A DNA stretch of 20,232 nt from Magnetominusculus dajiuhuensis (GCF_046044395.1 NZ_JBJUSG010000063.1:1-20232), one strand, 5' to 3'. Shown: positions 1-7,313, counted from the stretch's first letter. Notes: a model not told the origin generated them from the letters alone. Program-made: numbers and translations.

Positions 1-19
1 TATTCTGAGGCATAAGGAC

Positions 20-43
20 AGATTCCGGACAAGCCGGAATGAC
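20..43. repeat. Dispersed palindromic repeat, copy 1
   Basis: The core ATTCCGGACAAGCCGGAAT (22-40) is a 7-bp inverted repeat around a 5-base spacer, flanked by AG and GAC. The same 24-base unit occurs exactly at 7554-7577, inverted at 7504-7527, and with two changes at 7624-7647. Its intergenic location and inverted-repeat form suggest a REP-like or small MITE-like family. No function can be read from it. Confidence 0.85.
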
Positions 44-111
44 AAAAATAAGGGGAATGACAAAAATAAGGGAGGCAATTCCTAATGCGTTTGCCCTGTA
101 GTCAAACTTCA

Positions 112-155
112 CCAGTGACAATGTTAAGCCAGTGACAATGTTAAGCCAGTGACAA
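112..155. repeat. 17-bp tandem repeat, about 2.6 copies
   Basis: The unit CCAGTGACAATGTTAAG occurs at 112-128 and 129-145, followed by a partial copy at 146-155. It lies in a non-coding stretch about 130 bases upstream of the sigma-54-type promoter. It could be a slippage product or a set of binding sites; nothing in the sequence separates these. Confidence 0.85.
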
Positions 156-282
156 CCTCAGCAGTGATTATATTGACACAAAGCGGCAAAATATGCGCTG
201 TCTGTGCACCTATGGGAAGTTGCGGTGGGGGGGGCTTATTCATAACTATTTATATTTACGAGATAATTTTTTGGCACAGCAC

Positions 283-298
283 TGGCGTGAATCTTGCA
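283..298 (+). promoter_or_regulatory. Sigma-54-type promoter (-24/-12)
   Basis: TGGCGTG-AATC-TTGCA matches the RpoN consensus TGGCACG-N4-TTGCA at 10 of 12 defined positions, with exact GG-N10-GC spacing. Transcription would start near 309, about 45 bases before the ATG at 354 that carries a strong ribosome binding site. An overlapping second candidate, TGGCACA-GCAC-TGGCG (272-287), shares the TGGC at 283, so two sites are staggered by 11 bases. Sigma-54 promoters need an upstream activator; no obvious binding site was identified. Confidence 0.6.
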
Positions 299-353
299 AT
301 AGTTAAAGTATATCATGGGAACTGACGATTATATAAGCAAGGAGGGAAATAAT

Positions 354-506
354 ATGACAGTCAGCGCTGTGTATACTGAGCACTTCAATATTTACTGTAA
401 AGAAGAGGGGTTGCTTATCCCTCAGGACAGATGTGTGAACTATCAGATGAAAAATGGGCAGGGTTGTTTTTGGTGCGGGTATTATTCGAGTGAACTGTTG
501 AGATGA
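354..506 (+). CDS. Small CxxC protein, function unknown (50 aa)
   Basis: I do not recognise this protein. It is supported by a strong ribosome binding site, AAGGAGGG (339-346), 7 bases before ATG 354, and by a sigma-54-type promoter at 283-298. An in-frame ATG at 315 would add 13 residues but has no ribosome binding site and would bury the Shine-Dalgarno. The 50-residue product has no membrane segment or signal peptide. It contains four cysteines: two spaced singly, then a C-F-W-C pair followed by GYY near residues 37-43, which could bind a metal or form a redox pair. The aromatic-rich C-terminus suggests a compact zinc-ribbon-like fold, but that is inference. It could be an RpoN-regulated small regulator or metal-binding protein. 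Confidence 0.55.
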   Translation: MTVSAVYTEHFNIYCKEEGLLIPQDRCVNYQMKNGQGCFWCGYYSSELLR

Positions 507-630
507 CGATTTCAGTAATGTCATCCTCAAATAGGAAATCTCGCATGGCGGAGCACTCAGTCCTGTTTCAGTCTGAGGCTGCGCGTCCAACTGCCCGCTA
601 AAAAAAATCCTCATATCCGTTTAATGTAGT

Positions 631-659
631 TTTACAAGTAAAAACTCCTATGGTATAAT
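631..659 (+). promoter_or_regulatory. Sigma-70-type promoter for the acyltransferase
   Basis: TTTACA (631-636), a 17-base spacer and a perfect TATAAT (654-659) make a near-consensus promoter. The -10 box overlaps the first ATG (658) of the downstream frame. Transcription would start around 665-667, so initiation at ATG 667 would be leaderless. Confidence 0.75.
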
Positions 660-1452
660 GATGGCGATGAAGGGATTGGATATTATCAACGGCTCATACA
701 GAAGTCCGCGGCCTGCAAGGACGTCAGGGTGGATTCCGTCTTTAAGGTTTTACAGGAGACTGCTTGACATTTTGTACAAGCTGGGGGTTGAGGCAAAGAA
801 AAATGGTTTAGTAAACGATAATTTCCATGCCACTGCTTACGGTATTTTAAAGGCGCTTGAGGGTAGTGGGGTAGAGTTTGAGGTAAACGGGGTGGAGAAT
901 GTCAGCAGTGTTGACGGGCCTTGCGTATATATGCCGAATCACATGAGCGTACTGGAGACCTTTGTACTGCCCGGCTTTATATGTCCATACAAGGAGATGA
1001 CCTTTGTCATAAAGGATAGTCTGTTGAAATATCCTGTGTTTAGGGACGTGATGGTTGCGATGGATTCTGTGGTTGTAAAAAGGGTAAACGCGCGGGACGA
1101 CCTCAATGTAGTCCTTACTGAGGGTGCTAAGAAGCTGGCTGGTGGGAAGTCTATGATAATATTTCCTCAGAGTACGAGGACGCTGGATTTTTCGCCGAAA
1201 AATTATAACACGATGGGGATAAAGCTGGCCCTGCGGGCGGGGGTGCCGGTAGTGCCGGTAGCTGTTAAATCGGATGCGTGGCGTGCTGGCAGAATTTTGA
1301 AGGATTTCGGCAAGATAGATGCGTCAAAGAAGGTCTATATAACCTTTGGAAGGCCGATGAGGATAAAAAACAGGGGTGCTGAAGAGCATAAGGAATCCAT
1401 AGAGTTTATATGCGGGTGGCTTGAAAAGTGGGGCGTGAATGTTGTGCGATAG
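658..1452 (+). CDS. Lysophospholipid acyltransferase, PlsC family
   Basis: The 264-residue protein belongs to the 1-acyl-sn-glycerol-3-phosphate acyltransferase family, which transfers a fatty acyl group to the sn-2 position of lysophospholipid at the inner membrane. The acyltransferase H-box reads NHMSVLE (residues 94-100), so the usual HX4D is HX4E. The phosphate-binding block reads FPQSTR (169-174) in place of FPEGTR. VPVVPVAVKSD (196-206) matches the later conserved block. These substitutions recur in a subgroup with the NHMSxLETF signature, so I read it as an active variant, not a decayed copy. The start is uncertain: ATG 658 and 661 lie in or beside the promoter -10 box, and ATG 667 fits the predicted transcription start as a leaderless gene. 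It appears monocistronic, since the next gene is on the opposite strand. Which phospholipid it makes cannot be told. Confidence 0.88.
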   Translation: MMAMKGLDIINGSYRSPRPARTSGWIPSLRFYRRLLDILYKLGVEAKKNGLVNDNFHATAYGILKALEGSGVEFEVNGVENVSSVDGPCVYMPNHMSVLETFVLPGFICPYKEMTFVIKDSLLKYPVFRDVMVAMDSVVVKRVNARDDLNVVLTEGAKKLAGGKSMIIFPQSTRTLDFSPKNYNTMGIKLALRAGVPVVPVAVKSDAWRAGRILKDFGKIDASKKVYITFGRPMRIKNRGAEEHKESIEFICGWLEKWGVNVVR

Positions 1453-1620
1453 GAAACATCGGCTCTAACCTGCCAACCGTACACAAAAATATCCGAAACA
1501 GTGGTTTTATTGGACAAGAGGGATTTAAACCTTTCTATCACTCAGACAGTCTCCCGGCAGTCTCATCCTTATCCGATATGCCTGGTACCATCACTGTCTC
1601 AACCATGTTTTTTTAGCCTG

Positions 1621-2133
1621 TTACTTTAACAGTCCCTCGATTTCTTTCTGTACTACTTCGTCAGTCCAATCTACGCTGCCAAAGAATTTTCTTATAATCT
1701 TTCCATCGCTGCTTATTAAATATGTTGTCGGCTGCGCTGAGACCTTGTATAGTTTCTTTGCGACGCGTTTGTCAGTGTCCAATAAGACGATAAAACTTAA
1801 GGGATTTTTTGCGATATATTTTTTCACCTTCGTCGTGGAACTGTCAAGGGATATTGCAACGACTTCAAACCCCTTTTGTTTATACTTGAGATATAACTTA
1901 TTCATTGACGGCAGTTCCTCTACACAGGGCGGACACCATGTCGCCCAGAAATTTATTAAAACGGTCTTTCCCTTTAGCGTTGACAGGGAAAAATTCTTGC
2001 CGTCCAGTGTCTTTAGTGTGAAATCAGGGGCGGCCTTGCCTATGATTTCGTCGCTTTCCCAAGGTGCGGGCGGCACCGCGCCGACAGTTGTGGTAATTAA
2101 TAAAATAAGTATGAGCGTCCAGTATTTAATCAT
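1621..2133 (-). CDS. TlpA/ResA-like thiol-disulfide protein
   Basis: The 170-residue product has an N-terminal signal or anchor (hydrophobic residues about 5-19) and then an AhpC/TSA-thioredoxin fold. The entry segment is GKAAPDFTLKTLDG (32-45), the active site is WCPPC (C67, C70) and the cis-proline is in QPTTY (P135). Such proteins act in the periplasm, reducing disulfides in partner proteins such as apocytochromes or other Cys-rich redox proteins. It is the last gene of a minus-strand operon, 12 bases after the DUF2318 gene, with AGGGGGA about 8 bases upstream of its ATG. The CxxC-rich DUF2318 neighbour is a natural redox partner. The same pairing occurs in Campylobacter Cj1660-Cj1665 and E. 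coli fet loci. No clear intrinsic terminator follows. Confidence 0.9.
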   Translation of the reverse strand: MIKYWTLILILLITTTVGAVPPAPWESDEIIGKAAPDFTLKTLDGKNFSLSTLKGKTVLINFWATWCPPCVEELPSMNKLYLKYKQKGFEVVAISLDSSTTKVKKYIAKNPLSFIVLLDTDKRVAKKLYKVSAQPTTYLISSDGKIIRKFFGSVDWTDEVVQKEIEGLLK

Positions 2134-2145
2134 TGTTTTGTCCCC

Positions 2146-2622
2146 CTATTTAAAAAATCGTTCACCTTTAATTATCCTTTCCTTTTGTATCACCAAGGTG
2201 TCTTTTATTATTTCACCGCCTAAATCAATGGGCATACAACCGCCCTGATTTGCCCATCTCTCCTCTTTAAGCAGGAATTTTGTCTTGCACTCCCGGCATA
2301 TTATCTCTGTCCCTTCTACCATGTAACCCTTCTTATACTTGAAGCACGTAAAGCAGGCGTCAAAATGCGTGTGCAGATTTCCCTTGCCGTCCATTCTCAC
2401 GAAGAAATTAATGTTTGTGCCGTTATATTTATACGTATAGAAATGCACATCGCCGTTGTTTACCTCTTTGAGCGGGATAGAGATAGTGCCGCCGTGGTCT
2501 TCCACCCGTTGATATTCTAATTGTCTCGTGCCGCACGCGCATATGGCAATTGAAAAGAGCAGGGGGGGGAAGATGTACATGAAGCGTTGGAAATCTGTGG
2601 GTCTTCTAATCCCTGCCGACAT
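2146..2622 (-). CDS. DUF2318 (FtrD-like) Cys-rich lipoprotein
   Basis: The 158-residue protein matches the DUF2318 family (membrane iron-sulfur, FtrD-like). The core has CFTC (C90, C93), KKGY, CREC (C109, C112) and GGCMPI (C129), the usual CxxC...CxxC...GGC order of the family. The N-terminus has basic residues, a hydrophobic stretch (16-27) and a possible lipobox I-C-A-C (C30), suggesting a lipoprotein exported across the inner membrane. FtrD homologues are proposed to pass electrons for iron handling at FTR1 iron permeases. The ATG lies 2 bases after the stop of the ABC ATPase gene, with AAGGA inside the end of that gene, so translation is probably coupled. A later ATG at 2580 has no visible ribosome binding site. 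Most DUF2318 proteins have N-terminal transmembrane helices; this short form retains only the soluble domain. Confidence 0.85.
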   Translation of the reverse strand: MSAGIRRPTDFQRFMYIFPPLLFSIAICACGTRQLEYQRVEDHGGTISIPLKEVNNGDVHFYTYKYNGTNINFFVRMDGKGNLHTHFDACFTCFKYKKGYMVEGTEIICRECKTKFLLKEERWANQGGCMPIDLGGEIIKDTLVIQKERIIKGERFFK

Positions 2623-2624
2623 TA

Positions 2625-3302
2625 TCAGCCCATATCCTTAGTCATTAAAATCCCCCGGTTCATGACAAAGTGCTTGTTGCACTGGCTGGCTATGTCGGTG
2701 TTGTGTGTTACGATTAGAAATGTTATACCGTTTTCGGCGTTCATTTTTCTAAAGAGCGCGAGCATCTCGGCCTCGGTCTCCTCGTCGAGGTCTCCGGTTG
2801 GCTCATCTGCGAGGATTATCTCCGGGTTATTGATAAACGCCCTCGCTATGGCCGCACGGCGCTGCTGCCCCCCGCTTAATTGCGATGGATATGCGCTTAG
2901 TTTGTCCTGCAATCCCACCATAAACAGCAGGTCTTTGGCGTCAATCCCCCTGTGTTTGTCCGCCGCCTTGTTAAACGCGGTTGGAAGGATTACGTTTTCC
3001 AGCACGGTCAACGTGGGGATTAGGCTTGAGAACTGGAAGATAAAATTAATCCTCCTGTTTCTGAACTCAGATAACTCATTGTCGGTGAGAGACCATAATT
3101 CTGTATCGCCATACTTAATTATGCCGGAGTCAGGTTTCGTCAGGCCGCCTATGATGCTCAATAATGTAGTCTTGCCGCTTCCCGAATGGCCAAAAATCAT
3201 TATCGAGTCGCCCTTTTCGACGTTGAAACTAACGTTGTCAACGGCCTTTATTATGTCTCTGCCGACTTTATAGTTTTTGTGCAGGCCTTTAATCTCTAAC
3301 AT
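2625..3302 (-). CDS. ABC transporter ATPase, LolD/MacB type
   Basis: The 225-residue nucleotide-binding subunit has Walker A GHSGSGKT (38-45), the signature LSGGQQRRAAIARA (142-155), Walker B IILADEP (162-168), the D-loop GDLDEE and the H-loop H200. Length and the short LolD-like form match ATPases that pair with FtsX/MacB-type permeases. These usually drive mechanical work on periplasmic or lipoprotein substrates more often than classical import. It starts 7 bases after the FtsX-like permease gene and is followed after 2 bases by the DUF2318 gene, so it is an operon member. It corresponds to Cj1663 in the Campylobacter iron locus. The real substrate is unknown. Confidence 0.92.
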   Translation of the reverse strand: MLEIKGLHKNYKVGRDIIKAVDNVSFNVEKGDSIMIFGHSGSGKTTLLSIIGGLTKPDSGIIKYGDTELWSLTDNELSEFRNRRINFIFQFSSLIPTLTVLENVILPTAFNKAADKHRGIDAKDLLFMVGLQDKLSAYPSQLSGGQQRRAAIARAFINNPEIILADEPTGDLDEETEAEMLALFRKMNAENGITFLIVTHNTDIASQCNKHFVMNRGILMTKDMG

Positions 3303-3309
3303 AGCACGT

Positions 3310-4515
3310 CTACTCCCCGCCCCTGATTGCGGCGTATGGCTCCATCCTCATTGATTTTACCGCCGGATAAAGGGCGGCAAGCGTGCCGGTAAGAAACGAC
3401 AAAAACAGGCATATCAGCACTAACAATACCAGATTTATGGGCTGTGGCCACATGTAAGGGACGTTAAGGGCGGCCTTTATCGGCTCTCTGAACATGTAGA
3501 GGAACATCCCCCCTATGCCTATGCCGATTATCCCTCCAGCCAACGACAGCACCGCCGCCTCAGATATTATCAACCTGAATATGTCTGTCCTCTTTGCCCC
3601 AAGGGCGCGTAACAGCCCCAGTTCTCGCTGCCTCTCGTTTACTATCATAGAGAAGACCACGCTGATAAGCAAGATGGACATGATCCAGAGTATTACGCTG
3701 ATAGATAGAATGCTGCGTAACAGCATAAAAAGCTGCTTTCTGACAGAGGCCGCCACATCCTCGGACACGATTGCCTTTACGCCGTCTATCTGGCTTTCTA
3801 TAAAGATAGCCACCCTGCGCGGCGAAAACTCAGTGTCTGTCTGTACCAATATCGTGGATATTTCATTGTTTAGCTTATCGAACACATTCACTGTGCCATT
3901 GTCCGTAGTCTCGACCATTCCCCTAAACGATTCTATTGGCAGGTAAAGGGCATTGTCAATAAACGGCATACCGGTAGCCTCAAGCATTCCGACGACTGTT
4001 ACCAACTCGCTGTATATCTGAAAGCTTGAGCCGGGTATGTATGCCGTCACAGAGCGCCCCATTATTGCCTCTTTCGGTGCGAGGGGTTTCTTTAAACTCT
4101 CAGCAAGCCACGGCGCAATCGTAAAATCATGCTCCGGTTCGAACCCGACAATGAACATATCTCCGGTATCGCAGCACTTATATCTGGACGTCTTGAGATA
4201 CAACTGGCCGGCAACCTTTTTTACCCCTTGAATTTTCCTGATTTTCTCCTCAATGCCCCGGTCCATATAAAAAGTCGAAGGCTCACCCGCCAGAAGCGAC
4301 GCCATTGCCTTAGACTCAGAATTTGCAGGGACGACCATCACATCCGCCCCAAGTCGTCTTGTGCCGCGCGTCAGGCTTGTCTCTACCGAATCCATCACAG
4401 TAGTCACTGAAAACAGCGTAGCGGCCACGACCATTACGGCGGCAGATATCGCCATGCTGCGAAAAAACTTCCTGCGAATGTTTTTATATGCTAAAGTTGA
4501 CAGACTAAATGACAT
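3310..4515 (-). CDS. FtsX/MacB-family ABC permease
   Basis: The 401-residue membrane protein has an N-terminal transmembrane helix (about 20-40). A large periplasmic MacB_PCD-like domain follows (about 45-260). Three C-terminal helices follow (about 268-292, 322-345 and 370-392). The cytoplasmic coupling segment NERQRELGLLRALGAKR lies between helices 2 and 3. A Cys-Cys pair (RYKCCDTGD, near residue 114) lies in the periplasmic domain, unusual for the family and a possible thioredoxin or DUF2318 target. It is the first gene of the four-gene minus-strand operon behind its own promoter. Campylobacter-type iron loci carry two such permeases; only one is present here, so a homodimer is likely. No clear Shine-Dalgarno precedes the ATG and the leader is only about 11 bases. 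Confidence 0.9.
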   Translation of the reverse strand: MSFSLSTLAYKNIRRKFFRSMAISAAVMVVAATLFSVTTVMDSVETSLTRGTRRLGADVMVVPANSESKAMASLLAGEPSTFYMDRGIEEKIRKIQGVKKVAGQLYLKTSRYKCCDTGDMFIVGFEPEHDFTIAPWLAESLKKPLAPKEAIMGRSVTAYIPGSSFQIYSELVTVVGMLEATGMPFIDNALYLPIESFRGMVETTDNGTVNVFDKLNNEISTILVQTDTEFSPRRVAIFIESQIDGVKAIVSEDVAASVRKQLFMLLRSILSISVILWIMSILLISVVFSMIVNERQRELGLLRALGAKRTDIFRLIISEAAVLSLAGGIIGIGIGGMFLYMFREPIKAALNVPYMWPQPINLVLLVLICLFLSFLTGTLAALYPAVKSMRMEPYAAIRGGE

Positions 4516-4532
4516 CGTAACACTACTTTAAC

Positions 4533-4561
4533 ATTTTAGGGCGGTTTAATGACAGCGTCAA
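4533..4561 (-). promoter_or_regulatory. Sigma-70-type promoter for the ABC/DUF2318 operon
   Basis: Read on the minus strand: TTGACG (4561-4556), a 17-base spacer and TAAAAT (4538-4533), each box 5 of 6 to consensus. Transcription would begin near 4526, some 11 bases before the FtsX-like permease ATG. It sits immediately downstream of the propeller gene's terminator, so the operon is independently expressed. Confidence 0.7.
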
Positions 4562-4563
4562 AT

Positions 4564-4610
4564 GAAAAAAAATATACCGGTGCAACACTCACGTGCCGTT
4601 ACACCGGTAT
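4564..4610 (-). terminator. Rho-independent terminator after the propeller gene
   Basis: Arms at 4574-4582 and 4602-4610 pair perfectly over 9 bp (ATACCGGTG/CACCGGTAT), and three more pairs form beyond one mismatch. On the minus strand the hairpin is followed by eight T (4572-4565). It lies 38 bases past the propeller stop codon. Confidence 0.88.
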
Positions 4611-4647
4611 GCCTTACGTCTTTAATTCTGAAACAACGTTATTAGTG

Positions 4648-5706
4648 TTATTTCTTCTCTTTCGAAATATCCTTTATCTTCTCGTCATGCTTCATCGGCT
4701 GAGCGTCTTTCGGCATGATATGGTCGGCGCCTGCCGCGATACCCTTGCGGTCCCAATCTATCTGAACTGCGCAAAGATACGGCCTTCCGTCGTCTGTCTT
4801 CTTAGGTACTGCAAAGTTTAACGCATAGTGGCATAACTTACATGCACCGCGCATATCCACAACTCTTCTGTTGGCTGCGTTGACAACTACTAACGCACTG
4901 TCGTCCTGGTCGGGTACCTGTCTGGTTGACACGAGGGCATATTTGCCGTCAGGGGTGAAATCTACGTCGTGAGGATTGCCGCCTATCAACACCTTGTCTA
5001 TTACCTTATTTGCCTTTGTATCAATAATAGTCACCGAGCCTGGGATAGAGCCGCCTTCCGTGTAGCCTACGCCGGCAGGTTTGCCGTCTTTCAACTCCGC
5101 GCCGTCGGACTGCCACATCTCGTCTGTACCCGGCCTGATTCTACCGCGGTGGATAAATGCCCCTACGTCTTTTATCTGTCCCGTCACTTTCTTTGTTTTA
5201 ACGTCAACAACACTTACAAAGCCTCCGGGCATATCGGCGACATAGGCGTTTTTGCCGTCTTTAGAAAAAGCAATGGCGCAGATAGATTTGCTGACAGGGA
5301 AGCTATCAACAAGTTTTTTTGCCTTTGGGTCAAACACATAGACATTGCCGTCGTCCATATCTGAAACCCATATCGTGCCGTCGGGGGCGATTGCCGAGCC
5401 GCAGTGTTTTTTACCGATTTTCATCCATTCAGACTGTTTGCCGGTCTCAACATCGATCTCTTTCTCAAATCCATCAAGTGAAAACACATAGATGGTCTTC
5501 TTATCGGTTGAAAGCTGGAGCGTGTCCGATGGTTTGCCGTGAGAGTATCTGGCTAACTCTCCGGTTGCCAGGTCAAGAACCGCAATGTGTCCGCCATGTC
5601 CCTGGATATACGCTACACCCGAAAGCTTGGGTGCGTCCTCAGCGCTGGCCACGCCGACTGACAATATCGTAAGCACTATCAGAGCTAATACAAGGTACTT
5701 TTTCAT
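4648..5706 (-). CDS. Secreted YncE-like beta-propeller with a CXXCH haem c motif
   Basis: The 352-residue protein has a Sec signal peptide (MKKYLVLALIVLTILSVGVASA, cleavage after A22). Repeated propeller blades of the YVTN/cytochrome d1-like type follow (for example IAPDGTIWVSDMDDGNVYVFD near 106-126 and FTPDGKYALVS near 250-260). Near the C-terminus is CKLCH (289-293), a canonical c-type haem attachment motif. The start at 5706 is set by AAAGGAG 6 bases upstream; the longer frame to 5835 adds a low-complexity stretch with no start signal. YncE-type propellers are periplasmic and some d1-like relatives bind haem, so a periplasmic electron-transfer or metal-related role is plausible. It is encoded just upstream of the iron-type ABC/DUF2318/thioredoxin operon but has its own terminator. 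Substrate unknown. Confidence 0.85.
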   Translation of the reverse strand: MKKYLVLALIVLTILSVGVASAEDAPKLSGVAYIQGHGGHIAVLDLATGELARYSHGKPSDTLQLSTDKKTIYVFSLDGFEKEIDVETGKQSEWMKIGKKHCGSAIAPDGTIWVSDMDDGNVYVFDPKAKKLVDSFPVSKSICAIAFSKDGKNAYVADMPGGFVSVVDVKTKKVTGQIKDVGAFIHRGRIRPGTDEMWQSDGAELKDGKPAGVGYTEGGSIPGSVTIIDTKANKVIDKVLIGGNPHDVDFTPDGKYALVSTRQVPDQDDSALVVVNAANRRVVDMRGACKLCHYALNFAVPKKTDDGRPYLCAVQIDWDRKGIAAGADHIMPKDAQPMKHDEKIKDISKEKK

Positions 5707-6188
5707 CTTATCTCCTTTAATCCCTTTTGTTGTTGACTCTCTTTTGTTGTTATTAGACCCGGCTGCCGCCAAATTCGGCTGCTGCCGCGCGTGACTGTAA
5801 TAAGATTCCAGTCGCTTCATCCTCCCGTTTGACAACTACACGCATGTGCAATACAATAAGACCTCTGCTACACCTCTTGTGCTATTACACCTCTGCACCA
5901 CACCTGTCCTTAAGCCACGATGATTATCACCTCCCAATAAGTGTCAACTGCCGATTAAGCCGCAAATTGCTGAGCCTGGTAACAAAAATCACAACACACC
6001 TGCATTTAGATCGTCTTACAGCCTCGTCTAATTGGCGTCATTATAGCATAGACGGGTTAAAAAATCTACTGGCAATTTTGACAATCCACAAAAAAAATAT
6101 AGTGACTATTGTCACGGCATAAAATTTTTTCGGTTGTGGCCTGAGGCCATAGAGAACTACGCTTCCTTTCATATATAATACAGAGGTG
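5707..6188. other. Divergent intergenic region between propeller and ribD
   Basis: No gene is seen. On the minus strand, TTGACA (5947-5942) with TAATCA 15 bases on is a weak promoter candidate for the propeller, giving a leader of about 200 bases. That leader contains two copies of AGAGGTGTA (complements near 5870 and 5888). A short inverted repeat GTGAC-TATT-GTCAC lies at 6102-6115 and TGGCC-TGA-GGCCA at 6137-6149, both between the two genes and possible operator sites. I saw no FMN riboswitch core upstream of ribD. Confidence 0.5.
6174..6179 (+). promoter_or_regulatory. Possible -10 box for ribD
   Basis: A perfect TATAAT lies 9 bases before the ATG at 6189. Transcription would start near 6186, giving a leaderless or nearly leaderless message. 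No matching -35 box is visible 16-18 bases upstream, so the call is weak. Confidence 0.4.
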
Positions 6189-7253
6189 ATGGATGACATG
6201 GCACTGATGAGGCGCTGTCTTGCGCTTGCCAGGCGCGGAGTTGGCGGCACCAGTCCCAATCCCATGGTTGGGGCGCTGTTATATAAGGATGGGCGGGTTA
6301 TTGCCGGGGACTATCATCGAAAGGCGGGTGAGCCTCATGCCGAGGCGCTCGTATTAACAAAGGCAGGGGCGGCGGCGGCGGGTGCGACACTGTTCGTCTC
6401 GCTTGAGCCGTGCTGCCATACGGGCAAGCGTACGCCGCCGTGTACGGAGGCCATCATAGGGGCGAAGGTAAGACGTGTTGTTGCCGCCATGGAAGACCCT
6501 AACCCTGCCGTCTGTGGACGGGGTATTGAAAAGCTCAGGGATGCGGGTATTGAGACCCAGGTTGGTATCCTGCAGGATGAGGCGAGGAGGCTCAACGAGG
6601 CCTATATTAAATATATCACGACAGAAACCCCTTTTGTAATCCTGAAGGCCGCGATGACTTTAGACGGGAAGATGGCCGGCCCCGACGGGCAATCGAAGTG
6701 GATTACGTGCGAGAAGTCGCGGCGCTATGTGCACAGGATACGTGGCGGCGTGGACGCTGTACTAACCGCAATCGGCACGGTAAAGGCCGACAATCCGCGC
6801 CTCACCGCCCGTGGGCGGGGGCTGAGAAGTCCAATTCGCGTCTGCATAGACCCATCTCTTGAGACCCCGCTGGATTATGAGATATTGACAACCCCACCGC
6901 GCACTATCATTGTTACGAAAGAAACTGACACGCGGGCATATGGCAAGGGTGTTGAGTTCATCCACTATGACGGCCGCCTTGACTTAAAATGGCTGATGAG
7001 GCAGCTAGGGCAAAGACATAAAATCACATCGGTCATGATAGAGGGCGGGGCGTCGCTCACAGGACACGCCGTTGAGGACGGTATTGTTGACAAGGTGGTG
7101 TTTTTCATAGCGCCAAAGATAATAGGAGGGAAGGGTGTTTATTGCCCTGTCTCGTCGAAATCTTTCAGGAGTATTAGCAACCCCTTCGAGGTGTATGATA
7201 TGAGGGCTCGGACTTTGGGCACCGATATCGTTATTGAAGGCTACTTGCGATGA
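6189..7253 (+). CDS. ribD: Bifunctional riboflavin deaminase-reductase RibD
   Basis: The 354-residue enzyme carries out two riboflavin steps: deamination of 2,5-diamino-6-ribosylamino-pyrimidinone phosphate, then NADPH reduction of the ribosyl side chain. The N-terminal zinc deaminase (1-145) has SPNPMVGA (22-29), HAE (H50, E52) and PCC...PPC (C75, C85). The C-terminal reductase (about 148-354) begins FVILKAAMTLDGKMAG and includes GTVKADNPRLT and the MIEGGASLTG block. Length is normal. The start is open among GTG 6186, ATG 6189 and ATG 6198. ATG 6189 aligns best with the E. coli N-terminus (seven residues before the LALA helix). No other rib genes adjoin it within the window, although the scaffold gap begins 60 bases downstream. 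Confidence 0.95.
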   Translation: MDDMALMRRCLALARRGVGGTSPNPMVGALLYKDGRVIAGDYHRKAGEPHAEALVLTKAGAAAAGATLFVSLEPCCHTGKRTPPCTEAIIGAKVRRVVAAMEDPNPAVCGRGIEKLRDAGIETQVGILQDEARRLNEAYIKYITTETPFVILKAAMTLDGKMAGPDGQSKWITCEKSRRYVHRIRGGVDAVLTAIGTVKADNPRLTARGRGLRSPIRVCIDPSLETPLDYEILTTPPRTIIVTKETDTRAYGKGVEFIHYDGRLDLKWLMRQLGQRHKITSVMIEGGASLTGHAVEDGIVDKVVFFIAPKIIGGKGVYCPVSSKSFRSISNPFEVYDMRARTLGTDIVIEGYLR

Positions 7254-7313
7254 GCGGGGGGAACATGCTTTCTATAATTATGCTCACTCCACGACATTTT
7301 TACCTGAGCTTTT

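Larger units (their letters stand above)
1..353. other. Intergenic region upstream of small CDS
   Basis: No convincing gene is seen. The stretch holds one palindromic repeat (20-43), a repeated GGAATGACAAAAATAAGGG-like segment (about 36-71), the 17-bp tandem repeat (112-155), a run of eight G near 228-235 and the sigma-54-type promoter at 283-298. A 38-codon frame from ATG 192 lacks a ribosome binding site and runs through the promoter. Confidence 0.6.

Noticed and set aside
192..308. 38-codon plus-strand frame from ATG 192
   Set aside because: No ribosome binding site, and it runs across the sigma-54-type promoter.
1453..1620. Terminator between the convergent acyltransferase and TlpA-like genes
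   Set aside because: A T-run at 1608-1614 exists but no stable stem directly precedes it, and CTGTTA-AAG-TAACAG at the TlpA-like gene end has no following T-run on the minus strand.
5707..5835. N-terminal extension of the propeller gene to ATG 5835
   Set aside because: The extension is low-complexity, precedes a clear signal peptide, and the ATG at 5706 has AAAGGAG 6 bases upstream.
5836..6188. FMN riboswitch upstream of ribD
   Set aside because: No conserved RFN-element core was seen, and the predicted transcription start lies only a few bases before the ATG.
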